This document shows, piece by piece, positions 26,684 to 35,247 of a stretch of 64,000 nucleotides of DNA. The DNA comes from Paenalcaligenes hominis_A (GTDB lineage: Bacteria; Pseudomonadota; Gammaproteobacteria; Burkholderiales; Burkholderiaceae_B). The stretch spans positions 186,001 to 250,000 of the forward strand of contig NZ_JBGJKZ010000001.1 of the NCBI RefSeq assembly GCF_041359055.1, read 5' to 3'. Both the position numbers and the translations under genes were made by a program. Each line of letters begins with the position of its first letter. Position 1 is the stretch's first letter. A model generated the notes under the pieces. That model saw only the letters and a program-made list of their open reading frames with translations, had not been told where the DNA came from and ran no database searches.

Positions 26684-27160
26684 CTACTCACTTGGTTCTG
26701 AGCGTGGCGCAATTTTACTCACACTAATGCGCCCATCTTCGACTTGAGTGATTTGAACTTTATCGCCGGCTTTGACCGTTTGATCACAATAAGCGTTGTA
26801 GCTGGTGCCGGCGAGCTGGACACGGATAGGCTGATAGGACGAGGTATTACCGCTAAGCACGGTGACTGTTTGACCCAGATAGGCGTGGGGGCCTTGATTT
26901 AGCTTGGAGGCTGCTGCGCTTTTGCGGGCTTGGAAGCGCAAGCCAATCCAGATGCTAATGCCCATAAAAACAACAAAAAAAAGCAGGAGTAAATAGGGGG
27001 CGGGTGTGCTCATGAAGCTAGCGGGCAGAGCTACTAATAAAGCAGCTAGCCCTATCCAAAGTAAATACACTCCAGGCACGAGTAGTTCAAGAAACACTAA
27101 TACCAAGCCTAATGCGAGCCAGACTAAGGGGGAGTTGAGGTCAACACCAAACACAGTCAT
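26684..27160 (-). CDS. NfeD-family membrane protein
   Basis: 158 residues. Two or three hydrophobic segments in the first 75 residues (WLALGLVLVFLELLVPGVYL, then LLVALPASF and PYLLLLFFVVFMGISIW), then a soluble OB-fold domain from about 90 (LGQTVTVLSGN...GTSYNAYCD...GDKVQITQVEDGRISV). Proteins of this short NfeD type pair with SPFH proteins and are thought to help membrane microdomain or membrane-protein quality control. It starts three bases after the SPFH gene on the same strand, so the two form one unit. Confidence 0.9.
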   Translation of the reverse strand: MTVFGVDLNSPLVWLALGLVLVFLELLVPGVYLLWIGLAALLVALPASFMSTPAPYLLLLFFVVFMGISIWIGLRFQARKSAAASKLNQGPHAYLGQTVTVLSGNTSSYQPIRVQLAGTSYNAYCDQTVKAGDKVQITQVEDGRISVSKIAPRSEPSE

Positions 27161-27163
27161 GGT

Positions 27164-28075
27164 TTATTCCTTGGTGGTTTGTTGTAGTACTTGGGCGATC
27201 CCTGCAATGCTGCTAGCAACGCCACTTGCTTCTAGGGGCATTAGCACTAGTTTTGAGTTCTCTGCCGAGCCTATAGTGCCTAAGGCTTTGATGTATTCCG
27301 TGCCTAGAAAGTATTGAATGGCAGCAATATCACCGTCTTTGATGGCTTGAGACACTAAGGTGGTGGATTTGGCTTCAGCTTCAGCAGTGCGCTCACGAGC
27401 CTCTGCCTCCAGAAAAGCGGCGTCTCTTTCGCCTTGGGCACGCAGTACTGCTGCTTCTTTAGCACCTTCTGCTTGCAAGACCTGAGCTTTACGGTTGCCC
27501 TCGGCTTCGGTCACTAAAGCACGACGTTTGCGTTCAGCCGTCATTTGTAGGTTCATGGCGTCTTGAAGTTCTGCTGACATGCTGAGGTCACGTATTTCAA
27601 TACGGGTGACTTTTACCCCCCAAGGCTGAGTGGCCTCATCTACCGCCTCTAGTAGTTTGGTGTTGATGTCTTGGCGATTGCTTAGCATGTAGTCCAGATC
27701 CATGGCACCTAGTACTGAGCGTAGATTAGTGATGGTGAGGTTTTCTATACCTACTTCTAAATTGTTGACTTGATAGGCGGCTTTTGCGGGTTCAATGATT
27801 TGATAAAAGGTGACGCAATCCGCGATGATGGCTACGTTGTCTTTTGAGATAACATTTTGTGGGGGAATATCTAAAACGGTTTCCATCACAACTAGTTTTT
27901 TACCGATGCGGTCAGCAATGGGCACAATAAAATGTAGACCTGACTCCAAGGTGCGCGTGTACCGACCAAAACGTTCTACGGTCCAGTTTTGTCCTTGTGG
28001 TACGGTTTTTACTCCCCCAAAGACAATAGCGGCAGCAACGACAACAACTAAAAGAATCACAAGTTCAGACATCAT
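27164..28075 (-). CDS. qmcA: SPFH/stomatin-prohibitin family protein (QmcA-like)
   Basis: 303 residues from ATG 28075, with a GGAAAA ribosome site; an upstream TTG is less likely. N-terminal membrane anchor (MSELVILLVVVVAAAIVFGGV), then the SPFH domain with VPQGQNWTVERFGRYTRTLESG, and a coiled coil rich in Ala-Glu repeats (AEGNRKAQVLQAEGAKEAAVLRAQGERDA is spread over 195-225). It assembles into large membrane-bound rings that organise membrane proteases and microdomains. Operon with nfeD just downstream. Confidence 0.9.
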   Translation of the reverse strand: MMSELVILLVVVVAAAIVFGGVKTVPQGQNWTVERFGRYTRTLESGLHFIVPIADRIGKKLVVMETVLDIPPQNVISKDNVAIIADCVTFYQIIEPAKAAYQVNNLEVGIENLTITNLRSVLGAMDLDYMLSNRQDINTKLLEAVDEATQPWGVKVTRIEIRDLSMSAELQDAMNLQMTAERKRRALVTEAEGNRKAQVLQAEGAKEAAVLRAQGERDAAFLEAEARERTAEAEAKSTTLVSQAIKDGDIAAIQYFLGTEYIKALGTIGSAENSKLVLMPLEASGVASSIAGIAQVLQQTTKE

Positions 28076-28320
28076 GATATTTTCCAAATAAAAGTAATCC
28101 GTTGAACTGGGAGTGGTGCTCTTTATTTAATAAGTCTGTTATAGCTACTATACAAGTGGATAGCGCTGCTTGCTAAACTTTATCAAGAGAATGGGCGGAG
28201 CCGTATTAAACTGGAAGTTCTAGATTGATGAGTTAACAAAAACCGTGGGTTAGCTAAGCTAAATGCACAACGCCCCTACTAGTAAGTAGAGGCGTCAAGG
28301 CAAGATGGAATCCGTTTAAT

Positions 28321-28342
28321 CTCAAATTGTATACAGTTTGAG
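28321..28342. promoter_or_regulatory. 22-bp palindrome with GntR-like core
   Basis: CTCAAA, one base, TGTATACA, one base, TTTGAG: symmetric except for the single pair flanking the core. It lies just past the stop of the permease gene at 28352. The stretch ATTGTATACAGTTTGA recurs exactly at 29868-29883 upstream of that gene. The TGTATACA core resembles GntR-family operators. It has no T-run, so I do not read it as a terminator. Confidence 0.5.
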
Positions 28343-28351
28343 TCGCTGTTT

Positions 28352-29797
28352 TTAGATTAAGTACACGGCTAGTAGCGAAGAGACCAGTAAACCAGCAATC
28401 ACCGGAACAAAATTCCTACGAGCTAGTTCAGCTGGGTTAACGCCTGCAATACCGGCGTCAGCGGCCATGCCAAAGGCCCACGCCGTTAGGGTTCCGCCAC
28501 CGGCGAAGACGGCTGCAACTTGCCCTACTGCGGCTAATACCCCCGGGTTTAGCTCTGTACCCGAGGTTAGGGCGGCAGACAGTGATCCAACTAACGGCAA
28601 ACCTGAAAAACCTGAACCATCTAAGCCAGACAAGATACCAATAAACGCAATACCTGAGGTTAAAAGGAATTTACTACCGTCAATAAAATAACCAATGTTA
28701 TTGCCAATATCAAATAAATACCCTGATGCACCTGCACCAATGACCGCTTCGGCCTGTTTAGGGTGACCTAAAAAGAAAAAACCAGCGATAGGAATAACCG
28801 GGGCAAAGATTTTTACTGCAAACATGAAACCCTCACGAATATGCAGAGTAATATTTTCTAAGCACTGCTTCCCTTGTGAAACCATACAGGTCAAGATGAG
28901 CAATAAAGCGGCAGATCCCCCCAGCAAAGCAGTGGCAGCACCTCCTCGTATGGCGCTTTCTGGCGCAAAAAGTGCGCGATAAATCATCAGCACCACAATA
29001 CATAACAAAACTAAAGGAACCAATAGAGCAAAACATCGAGCACCACGTAGTGCTACAGGACGAGTTGCTGTGTTGGTATCTGTGCTGCTTAATGCGGTAG
29101 GAGCCGGGGCAGGCAATTTACCGTTTTTCATATCGCGCTTTAATGTGTATAGCGCAATGGCTATAGCAACGACGCCAGTTACTGTAGAAAATAAAAATGC
29201 ATAGGGCAGCACTTCTTCGGTACCAATACCAGCTGCGGTTGCCGTAAGTCGATTGGCCCCTTGGATAACAGGGTCGGCCGATAAGGCCATGCCGTGACCA
29301 AAAAGATTGACTGAAACAGCAGCTGCCATGGCGGGTAAACCCATCTGTACAGCTACCGGTAAAAGCACGGTACCAACTAAGGCAATAGATGGAGTCGGCC
29401 AGAAAAATATAGCCGCTATGTACATGGAAATACCTAGCACAAAAAATGCGGACCAAGGCCCAATCATTAGCTTTTTCATGGGTTCTACCATGAGTCTATC
29501 TGCCCCTTGTTGGCGTAATGCACTAAGCAGAGCCACCATAATGGCAATGACCAACATAATATTAAACAGCTGTTTTCCTGCATTAAGTAAGCCATCAAAG
29601 ATGACTTGAACTGAGAAAATTATGTTGTTGACTAAGCCTACATGCGGGGTTTCTGTAAAAAAACCAATAAGAAATAACCCAATTAGCGATGGAATAATCA
29701 CATCACGGCGAAAAATGATGGAAATAATAATTGTGACTACAGTAAAAACGTACAACCAGTGTGAAATACCCAGCTGAACTAACTCTATTTGCTCCAT
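28352..29797 (-). CDS. Multi-spanning permease, ion-transporter-superfamily-like
   Basis: 481 residues from ATG 29797 (AGGAG ten bases upstream), 11-12 hydrophobic segments. I do not recognise the exact family. The overall design, with two repeats each containing a Gly/Pro-rich re-entrant part (AAIFFWPTPSIALVGTVLLP and SGLDGSGFSGLPLVGSL), resembles GntP, citrate and other ion-transporter-superfamily carriers of organic acids. It is a single gene. Matching TGTATACA palindromes stand on either side of it, implying control by a GntR-type regulator that is not in this window. The ligand is unknown. Confidence 0.7.
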   Translation of the reverse strand: MEQIELVQLGISHWLYVFTVVTIIISIIFRRDVIIPSLIGLFLIGFFTETPHVGLVNNIIFSVQVIFDGLLNAGKQLFNIMLVIAIMVALLSALRQQGADRLMVEPMKKLMIGPWSAFFVLGISMYIAAIFFWPTPSIALVGTVLLPVAVQMGLPAMAAAVSVNLFGHGMALSADPVIQGANRLTATAAGIGTEEVLPYAFLFSTVTGVVAIAIALYTLKRDMKNGKLPAPAPTALSSTDTNTATRPVALRGARCFALLVPLVLLCIVVLMIYRALFAPESAIRGGAATALLGGSAALLLILTCMVSQGKQCLENITLHIREGFMFAVKIFAPVIPIAGFFFLGHPKQAEAVIGAGASGYLFDIGNNIGYFIDGSKFLLTSGIAFIGILSGLDGSGFSGLPLVGSLSAALTSGTELNPGVLAAVGQVAAVFAGGGTLTAWAFGMAADAGIAGVNPAELARRNFVPVIAGLLVSSLLAVYLI

Positions 29798-29867
29798 TGG
29801 TACCAATCTCCTATAGCAATTAGATAATGTGCTTTAGTTATAGTTATGCTCAAACTACATATAAAAT

Positions 29868-29883
29868 ATTGTATACAGTTTGA
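29868..29883 (-). promoter_or_regulatory. Candidate operator upstream of the permease gene
   Basis: ATTGTATACAGTTTGA, identical over 16 bases to the palindrome at 28326-28341. It lies 71 bases before the ATG, in a good place for a promoter-linked operator. An upstream CAAACT (29851-29856) also mirrors its AGTTTG half. Confidence 0.55.
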
Positions 29884-30002
29884 CTGGGTAAAGAGTAGCA
29901 CCCTTGTGTTAGCTAGCCAAACAAGGAATAACCCTTAAAAGAAGATATGCGGATTTTGTACTGTAACGAAGCATTTTAAATAGAAACAAACACAGCAAAA
30001 AT

Positions 30003-30032
30003 AAATGGTCTCTCTTAAAAAGGAGACCATTT
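30003..30032 (-). terminator. Rho-independent terminator of the pirin gene
   Basis: AAATGGTCTC (30003-30012) and GAGACCATTT (30023-30032) form a perfect 10-bp stem with a 10-base loop. On the minus strand the stem is followed by TATTTTTG, 70 bases past the pirin stop. Confidence 0.8.
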
Positions 30033-30101
30033 TGAGGTTTTATGAGCTTTATAAGAGTTGGTTCAGCCGTGTTTAGGGAGAAGATCAGGGGTGAACGTTG
30101 G

Positions 30102-31007
30102 TTAAGTGAGTTTAGGAGCAGCAAGGGGCGGACCATCGTAGTTTTTTACGACGCCAAAATGATCGGTTTCATGCCACAGCCGGATTGACTCTAAAACCTC
30201 GGCTTTATTGCGCTCAACAAAATTCCAATAGAGGAATATGTTTTCATTAAAAGGTGCACCGCCAATAAGAATAATTTGACTGGCTTCGGTGATGTTAAGT
30301 GTAAGGTGGGATTGCCCAGGCGAGAAATAAAGTAGAGAGCCTGGAGTTAAGTCTTGACCATCTGCTTGGGCGTGACCTGTTAATACGGCAAGACCATATT
30401 CGAATCTCGGATTTAATGGCAAATCAAGTTGTGTGGGCTGAGTAGTCGTGATGTCGACACCGACTAAATCTGAATACACCACGACAGGAGAGCGTTGGGC
30501 CATGAACTCACCGACTAAAACTGTGAGTAAGGCGTTTTGATGCGTTAGGCGTGGTAGCTCAGGATAATGCTCAAATGCTGGCTCAATAAACCGCTTATCT
30601 TGGGGTAGAGCAATCCAAAATTGGGCAAGCTGTAGTACATCTGAACGTTGAGCAGGGGATTCTTCGGAGTGCGCAATCCCTCGTCCTGCAGTCATGAGAT
30701 TCACTTGGCCTTTTTGAAGCAGTTGTTCATAACCTAAGCTGTCGCGGTGCAGAATTTCGCCATCGACCATCCAGCTAAAAGTCTGCAAGCCAGTATGAGG
30801 ATGAGGGCCGACCCGTACGCCAGGCCCTTGGCTGACATCGGCTGGTCCGGCGTGATCAAAAAAACACCACGCGCCGATCATGCGCCGTTGGCGATGGGGT
30901 AATAAACGCCGGATCAGCATGTTTTCGCCTAGGGTGGCTTCGCGTGCAAGCAACATCTGACGTAAAGGGTTGGCATCGGATGATGGAGTAGTGGGTAGTT
31001 CACTCAT
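30102..31007 (-). CDS. Pirin family protein
   Basis: 301 residues from ATG 31007, with AAGGA eight bases upstream. Two cupin halves. The metal ligands of pirins are visible: VGPHPHTGLQTFSWMVDGEILHRDSLG (His-x-His and His) with the Glu in GIAHSEESP. Bacterial pirins are Fe-binding proteins with quercetin 2,3-dioxygenase activity in some members; the physiological role is unclear. It is a single gene with its own terminator. Confidence 0.88.
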   Translation of the reverse strand: MSELPTTPSSDANPLRQMLLAREATLGENMLIRRLLPHRQRRMIGAWCFFDHAGPADVSQGPGVRVGPHPHTGLQTFSWMVDGEILHRDSLGYEQLLQKGQVNLMTAGRGIAHSEESPAQRSDVLQLAQFWIALPQDKRFIEPAFEHYPELPRLTHQNALLTVLVGEFMAQRSPVVVYSDLVGVDITTTQPTQLDLPLNPRFEYGLAVLTGHAQADGQDLTPGSLLYFSPGQSHLTLNITEASQIILIGGAPFNENIFLYWNFVERNKAEVLESIRLWHETDHFGVVKNYDGPPLAAPKLT

Positions 31008-31225
31008 AGGCTTTTCCTTAAAAGTAAAATTCCGCCGTTTGCCGTATTTAATCCATCCTAGCACGAGGTTCTATGACAGCGCTGTACCGTGCTTAGCTTG
31101 TTTGCGTCCCATCATTGAGTAAGCTAAAATTGTTATGTTATAACATATCGTTTATGTGGCTTCAAAAGAGGATAGATAATGCTTAAAACAAGCCTATTTC
31201 ACCCAATACAGAGGATTAGAAATTC

Positions 31226-31693
31226 ATGTTAACAGAGCCTTCGTCTAAACCCAGCTCACAAAACGCTTTGGGTCAATACGATGAGACCATTCAACAAAAA
31301 CAGCACGCATTGATTCAAGATTTTGAACTGTTAGCAGATTGGACTGAACGCTATCGTTATTTAATTGAGCTAGGTCGAGCTTTGCCCCCCTTAGAGCCGG
31401 CTTTAAAAAGTGGGGCTACACAGCTTTTTGGCTGTCAGGCAAAGGTTTGGTTAACGGCTATAACAAAAGACGAACGTGTATTTTTTAAAGCAACTAGCGA
31501 TTCGGATTTGGTTTTGGGCTTGGTAGCGCTGCTTGTTAAGGTGTATTCAGGTCAGCGGGCAAAGGACATCGTGGCTTCATCCCCTGATTTTATTCAGCAC
31601 TTGGGTTTAGCACAGCAGTTAACTCAAGGCAGAGCTACTGGACTAGCGCAAATGATACAGCGTATTTATGCCTTAGCGCACGCCGCTTTATAG
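31226..31693 (+). CDS. SufE-family sulfur-transfer protein
   Basis: 155 residues. LIQDFELLADWTERYRYLIELGRALPP is the SufE helical N-terminal part and GATQLFGCQAKVWL holds the acceptor Cys (GCQ). SufE takes sulfur from the cysteine desulfurase SufS and passes it to the scaffold SufB for Fe-S cluster assembly. No other suf gene lies nearby, so it may serve SufS or CsdA encoded elsewhere. The first 20 residues are poorly conserved in the family and the start could be slightly downstream. Confidence 0.88.
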   Translation: MLTEPSSKPSSQNALGQYDETIQQKQHALIQDFELLADWTERYRYLIELGRALPPLEPALKSGATQLFGCQAKVWLTAITKDERVFFKATSDSDLVLGLVALLVKVYSGQRAKDIVASSPDFIQHLGLAQQLTQGRATGLAQMIQRIYALAHAAL

Positions 31694-32097
31694 AGCGTTC
31701 TACTTCTGCTTAAAAAAACCGTTACGCTGCGATGGCTCATTGGGTTGATCGAAAAATAGTCGGTATTGATGGAGGTAATCGATCTTCTTGGTGAACTAGT
31801 AATTGAATGATCTCTCTGAGTGTTTTCCCTAAAACAAACCATTAAGCTCTCGATTCCCAATTGACAGCTCCTTTGGTATGTATATACTTTTTGATAGCAG
31901 TATGATGAATTTTCTTAAAAATCCATAAAAGGAAAAGCACTAATTGTTGGTTTGACGTAGTTCGCAAACTCTTCAAAAAGCGGTAGTGGAAACCAAAGGA
32001 GGGTGACCACTACCGCGTGCTCATTTAAAACAACATAAATGGTAGACATTTAGCTTGCTGCGTCAGAGCCTGATGTGTGCCTGTAAAGGAGACAAAA
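31694..32097. other. Intergenic region with a large hairpin
   Basis: No gene. A perfect 10-bp inverted repeat at 31980-32016 lies 80 bases before the ABC-transporter binding-protein gene (separate entry). A minus-strand open run near 31700-31790 (KKIDYLHQYRLFFDQP) may be a decayed protein tail. Confidence 0.45.
31980..32016 (+). promoter_or_regulatory. Leader hairpin before the amino-acid ABC operon
   Basis: GCGGTAGTGG (31980-31989) pairs perfectly with CCACTACCGC (32007-32016). The 17-base loop contains AAAGGAGGGTGA. No T-run follows, so it is not a simple terminator. It may be a regulatory RNA structure or an operator. Confidence 0.4.
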
Positions 32098-32925
32098 ATG
32101 TGGATCAAACAGTTAAGCAAAGCATGTGCAGCTTTACTCACCCTAGGCGTGTTGTCCGCTCCTGTTTATGCGGAAGACTTATTAGAAAGAGTGAAAAAAT
32201 CGGGCGAACTAGTGGTCGGGACGGAGATGCAGTTTGCTCCGTTTGACTTTCATGAAAATGGTAAACAAACTGGTTTTAACAAAGACTTATTTGAAGTGGT
32301 AGGTAAGCGGTTAGGCGTCAAAATTCGTTTCATAGACCTGCCGTGGCCGAGTGTGTTGCCTGGTTTAGATGCTAAAAAATTTGATATGGGTGGTGGCCCT
32401 ATCTTGGTAACAAAAGCTCGTAAGGAAAGATATGCCTTCACCTTGCCTGTGGCAGATGGTTCGGTCGCATTATTAAAAAGTGCAAAAAATAAAGACCTAC
32501 AAAAATCAGAAGATATCGCAGGCTTTGCGGTAGGTGGAGGTAAAGGCTCAGCTCAGCTGGAACAGTTGAAAGACTTTGTGGCGACCTTAGATAAGCCTGT
32601 CGATGTGCGTGAGTATATTGATAACAATCAAGCCTATGCGGACATTGTATCGGGCCGCTTAGTGGCCGTGGCTAACTCCATTACTAATATTGCTTACGTA
32701 GCTAAACAACGTCCTAATGTATTTGAGGTGGTACAGCCGCCTTTTGGCAAAAAAGTGTATTTTGCCTATTTCATGCGTAAAGACGAAGACAGTCGCTCTT
32801 TACTCAATGCTTTCGATGAAGCCTTGCAAGCTATGCATGCTGATGGATCTTTAGCTGCCTTACAAGCTAAGTGGTTCGGTATGGAAATGGAAGTGCCATC
32901 GGAAGATTTTGAGCCTGCGGTTTAA
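32098..32925 (+). CDS. Polar amino-acid ABC transporter binding protein
   Basis: 275 residues from ATG 32098 (AGGAG seven bases upstream). Signal peptide to about VYA (residues 1-25). The SBP_bac_3 fold opens with LVVGTEMQFAPFDFHENGKQTGFNKDL, where FAPF and the later GxxxDL pattern line the ligand site. It captures a polar or aromatic amino acid in the periplasm. First gene of an ABC operon followed by an aminotransferase, a Rieske pair and the hut genes, so histidine or a derivative is a reasonable ligand guess; direct evidence is lacking. Confidence 0.9.
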   Translation: MWIKQLSKACAALLTLGVLSAPVYAEDLLERVKKSGELVVGTEMQFAPFDFHENGKQTGFNKDLFEVVGKRLGVKIRFIDLPWPSVLPGLDAKKFDMGGGPILVTKARKERYAFTLPVADGSVALLKSAKNKDLQKSEDIAGFAVGGGKGSAQLEQLKDFVATLDKPVDVREYIDNNQAYADIVSGRLVAVANSITNIAYVAKQRPNVFEVVQPPFGKKVYFAYFMRKDEDSRSLLNAFDEALQAMHADGSLAALQAKWFGMEMEVPSEDFEPAV

Positions 32926-33020
32926 GTCTTTGAAGAGCCACGGGCTATAGTTCGTGGCTCAGTTGACTGTCATGCTCGTGCCGGGCTTATTGTCCAGACG
33001 CGAGCCTAGAGGTAAAAAGC

Positions 33021-33674
33021 ATGTTTGATTTTCATGTAGCGCTGGAGTCTACTCCCTTATTACTGAGTGCTGCCAAAATGACGTTGTTTGTCTCGGTGGT
33101 AGGTTTAGTAGTTGGGTTTGTGATAGCCGTTATGGTGGCTTCGGCTAGCCTGTCGTCCTCACCCCTACTGCGACGTATTACAAGCTGGTATGTGTTTGTC
33201 TTTAGAGGTATTCCGTTATTAGTGCAGTTGATGGTGGTATTTTATTTTTTACCCGTTATTGGGATTAATGTGCCGCCGTTGGTCGCTGCTATTGTAGCGA
33301 TTTCATTGTGTGAGGGTGCCTATATCGGTGAAATATTGCGCGGTGGGTTTATGGGTATTCCTAAAGGTCAACTCGAGGCAACTCAGTTATTAGGCATGTC
33401 ACGTTTCACCACGGTGGTTCGAATCCAAGTACCCCAAGCGCTGCGCTTAACTATGCCAGCTTTAATCAACGAAATGATTATGTTGGTAAAAGCCTCGTCG
33501 CTGATTTCTATTGTTGGGGTAACCGAACTAACGCGCATGGCGCAAAATATTGCAGCAAGCACATTTGCGCCGATGGAAGCCTATTTAGGCGCTGCATTTG
33601 TGTATTTCTTAATTAATGGAGTGTTATCGGTCATAGGTTATTGGGCTGAGCGTCACTACGGGAGGATGGCATAA
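33021..33674 (+). CDS. Amino-acid ABC transporter permease (first)
   Basis: 217 residues, HisM/GlnP type with about five membrane segments. YVFVFRGIPLLVQLMVVFYFLP matches the family start, and the EAA loop reads GAYIGEILRGGFMGIPKGQLEATQLLGMS. The stop overlaps the first base of the next permease gene (33674). The two permeases form a heterodimer in the inner membrane. Confidence 0.92.
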   Translation: MFDFHVALESTPLLLSAAKMTLFVSVVGLVVGFVIAVMVASASLSSSPLLRRITSWYVFVFRGIPLLVQLMVVFYFLPVIGINVPPLVAAIVAISLCEGAYIGEILRGGFMGIPKGQLEATQLLGMSRFTTVVRIQVPQALRLTMPALINEMIMLVKASSLISIVGVTELTRMAQNIAASTFAPMEAYLGAAFVYFLINGVLSVIGYWAERHYGRMA

Positions 33675-34336
33675 TGGCTGTGGATTTCAGTGTACTTAAT
33701 TCATACTGGCCAGCCATAGGCATGGGCTTTTTAATGACCATCTATACGTGGTTAGTCGCTGTAGTGCTTGGCATGATTTTGGGCTTTGTTGTAGCGGTGT
33801 TGCAGTGGCATGGTGGCCCTGTGTTACGCGCTGTGATTCGTGTGTACATCGAAGCCATTCGTACCACGCCGTTTTTAGTGCAGTTATTTGTTTTGTATTA
33901 CGGAGGCCCCAGCATTGGCTTAGATCTATCTGCTACCCAGGCTGGTATTCTGAGCTTAACGATTTACGGTAGTGTTTATTTTTCCGAAATTTTTCGTGGT
34001 GGGTTTGCCGCCGTACCTAAAGGCCAGATTGAAGCCGCTGAGTTTCTAGGCTTGTCCAGATTCAATGTAATTTGGCGTGTGAAACTGCCGCAAATGTTGG
34101 TGATTATTACCCCTGCACTAGTGAACTTAATTATTATATTAAGCAAAGAAACCGCTATTTTATCTATTGTGACAGTACCTGAATTGACTTCAGTGATGGT
34201 TCAAATTGGTAATGAGCAATTTGCGCATCTAGAAACCACTTTATTGTTATGTGTTGCTTACTTAATTTTGGTTGCCGTAACAGAACGAGTGGGTCGTTGG
34301 GCAGAGGCACGCAGCAATCATTTTTTAGCGCGCTAA
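33674..34336 (+). CDS. Amino-acid ABC transporter permease (second)
   Basis: 220 residues, same family as the preceding gene. It has YIEAIRTTPFLVQLFVLYYGGPSIG and an EAA loop SVYFSEIFRGGFAAVPKGQIEAAEFLGLS, which contacts the ATPase. Translation is coupled through a one-base overlap with the first permease gene. Confidence 0.92.
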   Translation: MAVDFSVLNSYWPAIGMGFLMTIYTWLVAVVLGMILGFVVAVLQWHGGPVLRAVIRVYIEAIRTTPFLVQLFVLYYGGPSIGLDLSATQAGILSLTIYGSVYFSEIFRGGFAAVPKGQIEAAEFLGLSRFNVIWRVKLPQMLVIITPALVNLIIILSKETAILSIVTVPELTSVMVQIGNEQFAHLETTLLLCVAYLILVAVTERVGRWAEARSNHFLAR

Positions 34337-34362
34337 GCAGCCCAACCTAAAAGGAGACAGAG

Positions 34363-35220
34363 ATGGAAGCAAAAGTGAATGGAGTCTACACCGAGCCCAG
34401 CCTAGTCCAGGTTCAAAACCTTTATAAAAATTATGGTTCAGTGCAAGTCTTAAAAGACATTTCATTAGAAATACGTCGTTCCGAGGTGACCTGTATTATT
34501 GGCCCTTCTGGGTCAGGAAAAAGTACTTTATTACGTTCGTTGGCTTTTTTAGAAGAATACGATCAAGGTGAGGTCTTAATAGAGGGAGTGCTGTTAGGTT
34601 ATGTAGACAAACCTGATGGACGACGCGTTAAGGCTAGTCGCAACGAGTTGAATCATGCGCGCCGCCATGTGGGTATGGTGTTTCAGCAATTTAATTTGTG
34701 GCCGCATATGACGGCGTTGGGTAATGTCCAAGAGGCCTTGTTACGTGTAAAAGGTATGCCCAAAGACGAAGCCGAAGAAAAAGCGCGTTCAATGCTAGCC
34801 AAGGTTGGTCTAGGCGATAAAGTGAACTCTTTTCCAGTTAATTTGTCAGGGGGGCAACAGCAGCGTGTTGCCATTGCCCGTGCTTTGGCGATGGAACCAA
34901 AAATCATGCTGTTTGATGAGCCTACATCCGCTTTAGATCCCGAGCTCGTGGGTGAGGTCTTGCAGGTAATGAAAGACTTAGCTCGGGAAGGGATGACGAT
35001 GGTAGTTGTTACCCATGAAATGGGTTTTGCGGCTCAAGTCGCTGATACGGTGGTCTTTATTGATAAAGGGGAAATTGCGGTAACTGGCTCGCCTCAGGAA
35101 GTCTTCTCCCAAAGCTCTCAGCCACGTTTAGCTCAGTTTTTAGAAAATTATTTTGAACGCAATGCTTTTTGGGAACGCAACTGTACCCAAAATACCGAGC
35201 GTGCAACAGCAGTGGTGTAA
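34363..35220 (+). CDS. Amino-acid ABC transporter ATPase
   Basis: 285 residues, HisP/GlnQ type, AAAGGAGA before the ATG. Walker A is GPSGSGKST, the Q-loop VFQQFNLWPHM, the signature LSGGQQQR, Walker B IMLFDEPTS and the H-loop VVTHEMGF. It carries an insert after the first strand (LLGYVDKPDGRRVKASRNELN), common in histidine/opine-type ATPases. Powers uptake by the preceding permeases. Confidence 0.95.
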   Translation: MEAKVNGVYTEPSLVQVQNLYKNYGSVQVLKDISLEIRRSEVTCIIGPSGSGKSTLLRSLAFLEEYDQGEVLIEGVLLGYVDKPDGRRVKASRNELNHARRHVGMVFQQFNLWPHMTALGNVQEALLRVKGMPKDEAEEKARSMLAKVGLGDKVNSFPVNLSGGQQQRVAIARALAMEPKIMLFDEPTSALDPELVGEVLQVMKDLAREGMTMVVVTHEMGFAAQVADTVVFIDKGEIAVTGSPQEVFSQSSQPRLAQFLENYFERNAFWERNCTQNTERATAVV

Positions 35221-35247
35221 ACCATATAGTCATCACAGGGAATCATT

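Noticed and set aside
29118..29456. A 112-codon frame within the permease gene
   Set aside because: Same-strand shadow of the 28352-29797 gene, with Cys/Trp/Arg-rich nonsense composition.
29909..30136. A 75-codon minus-strand frame between permease and pirin genes
   Set aside because: It runs across the pirin terminator hairpin and overlaps the pirin 3' end; no ribosome site.
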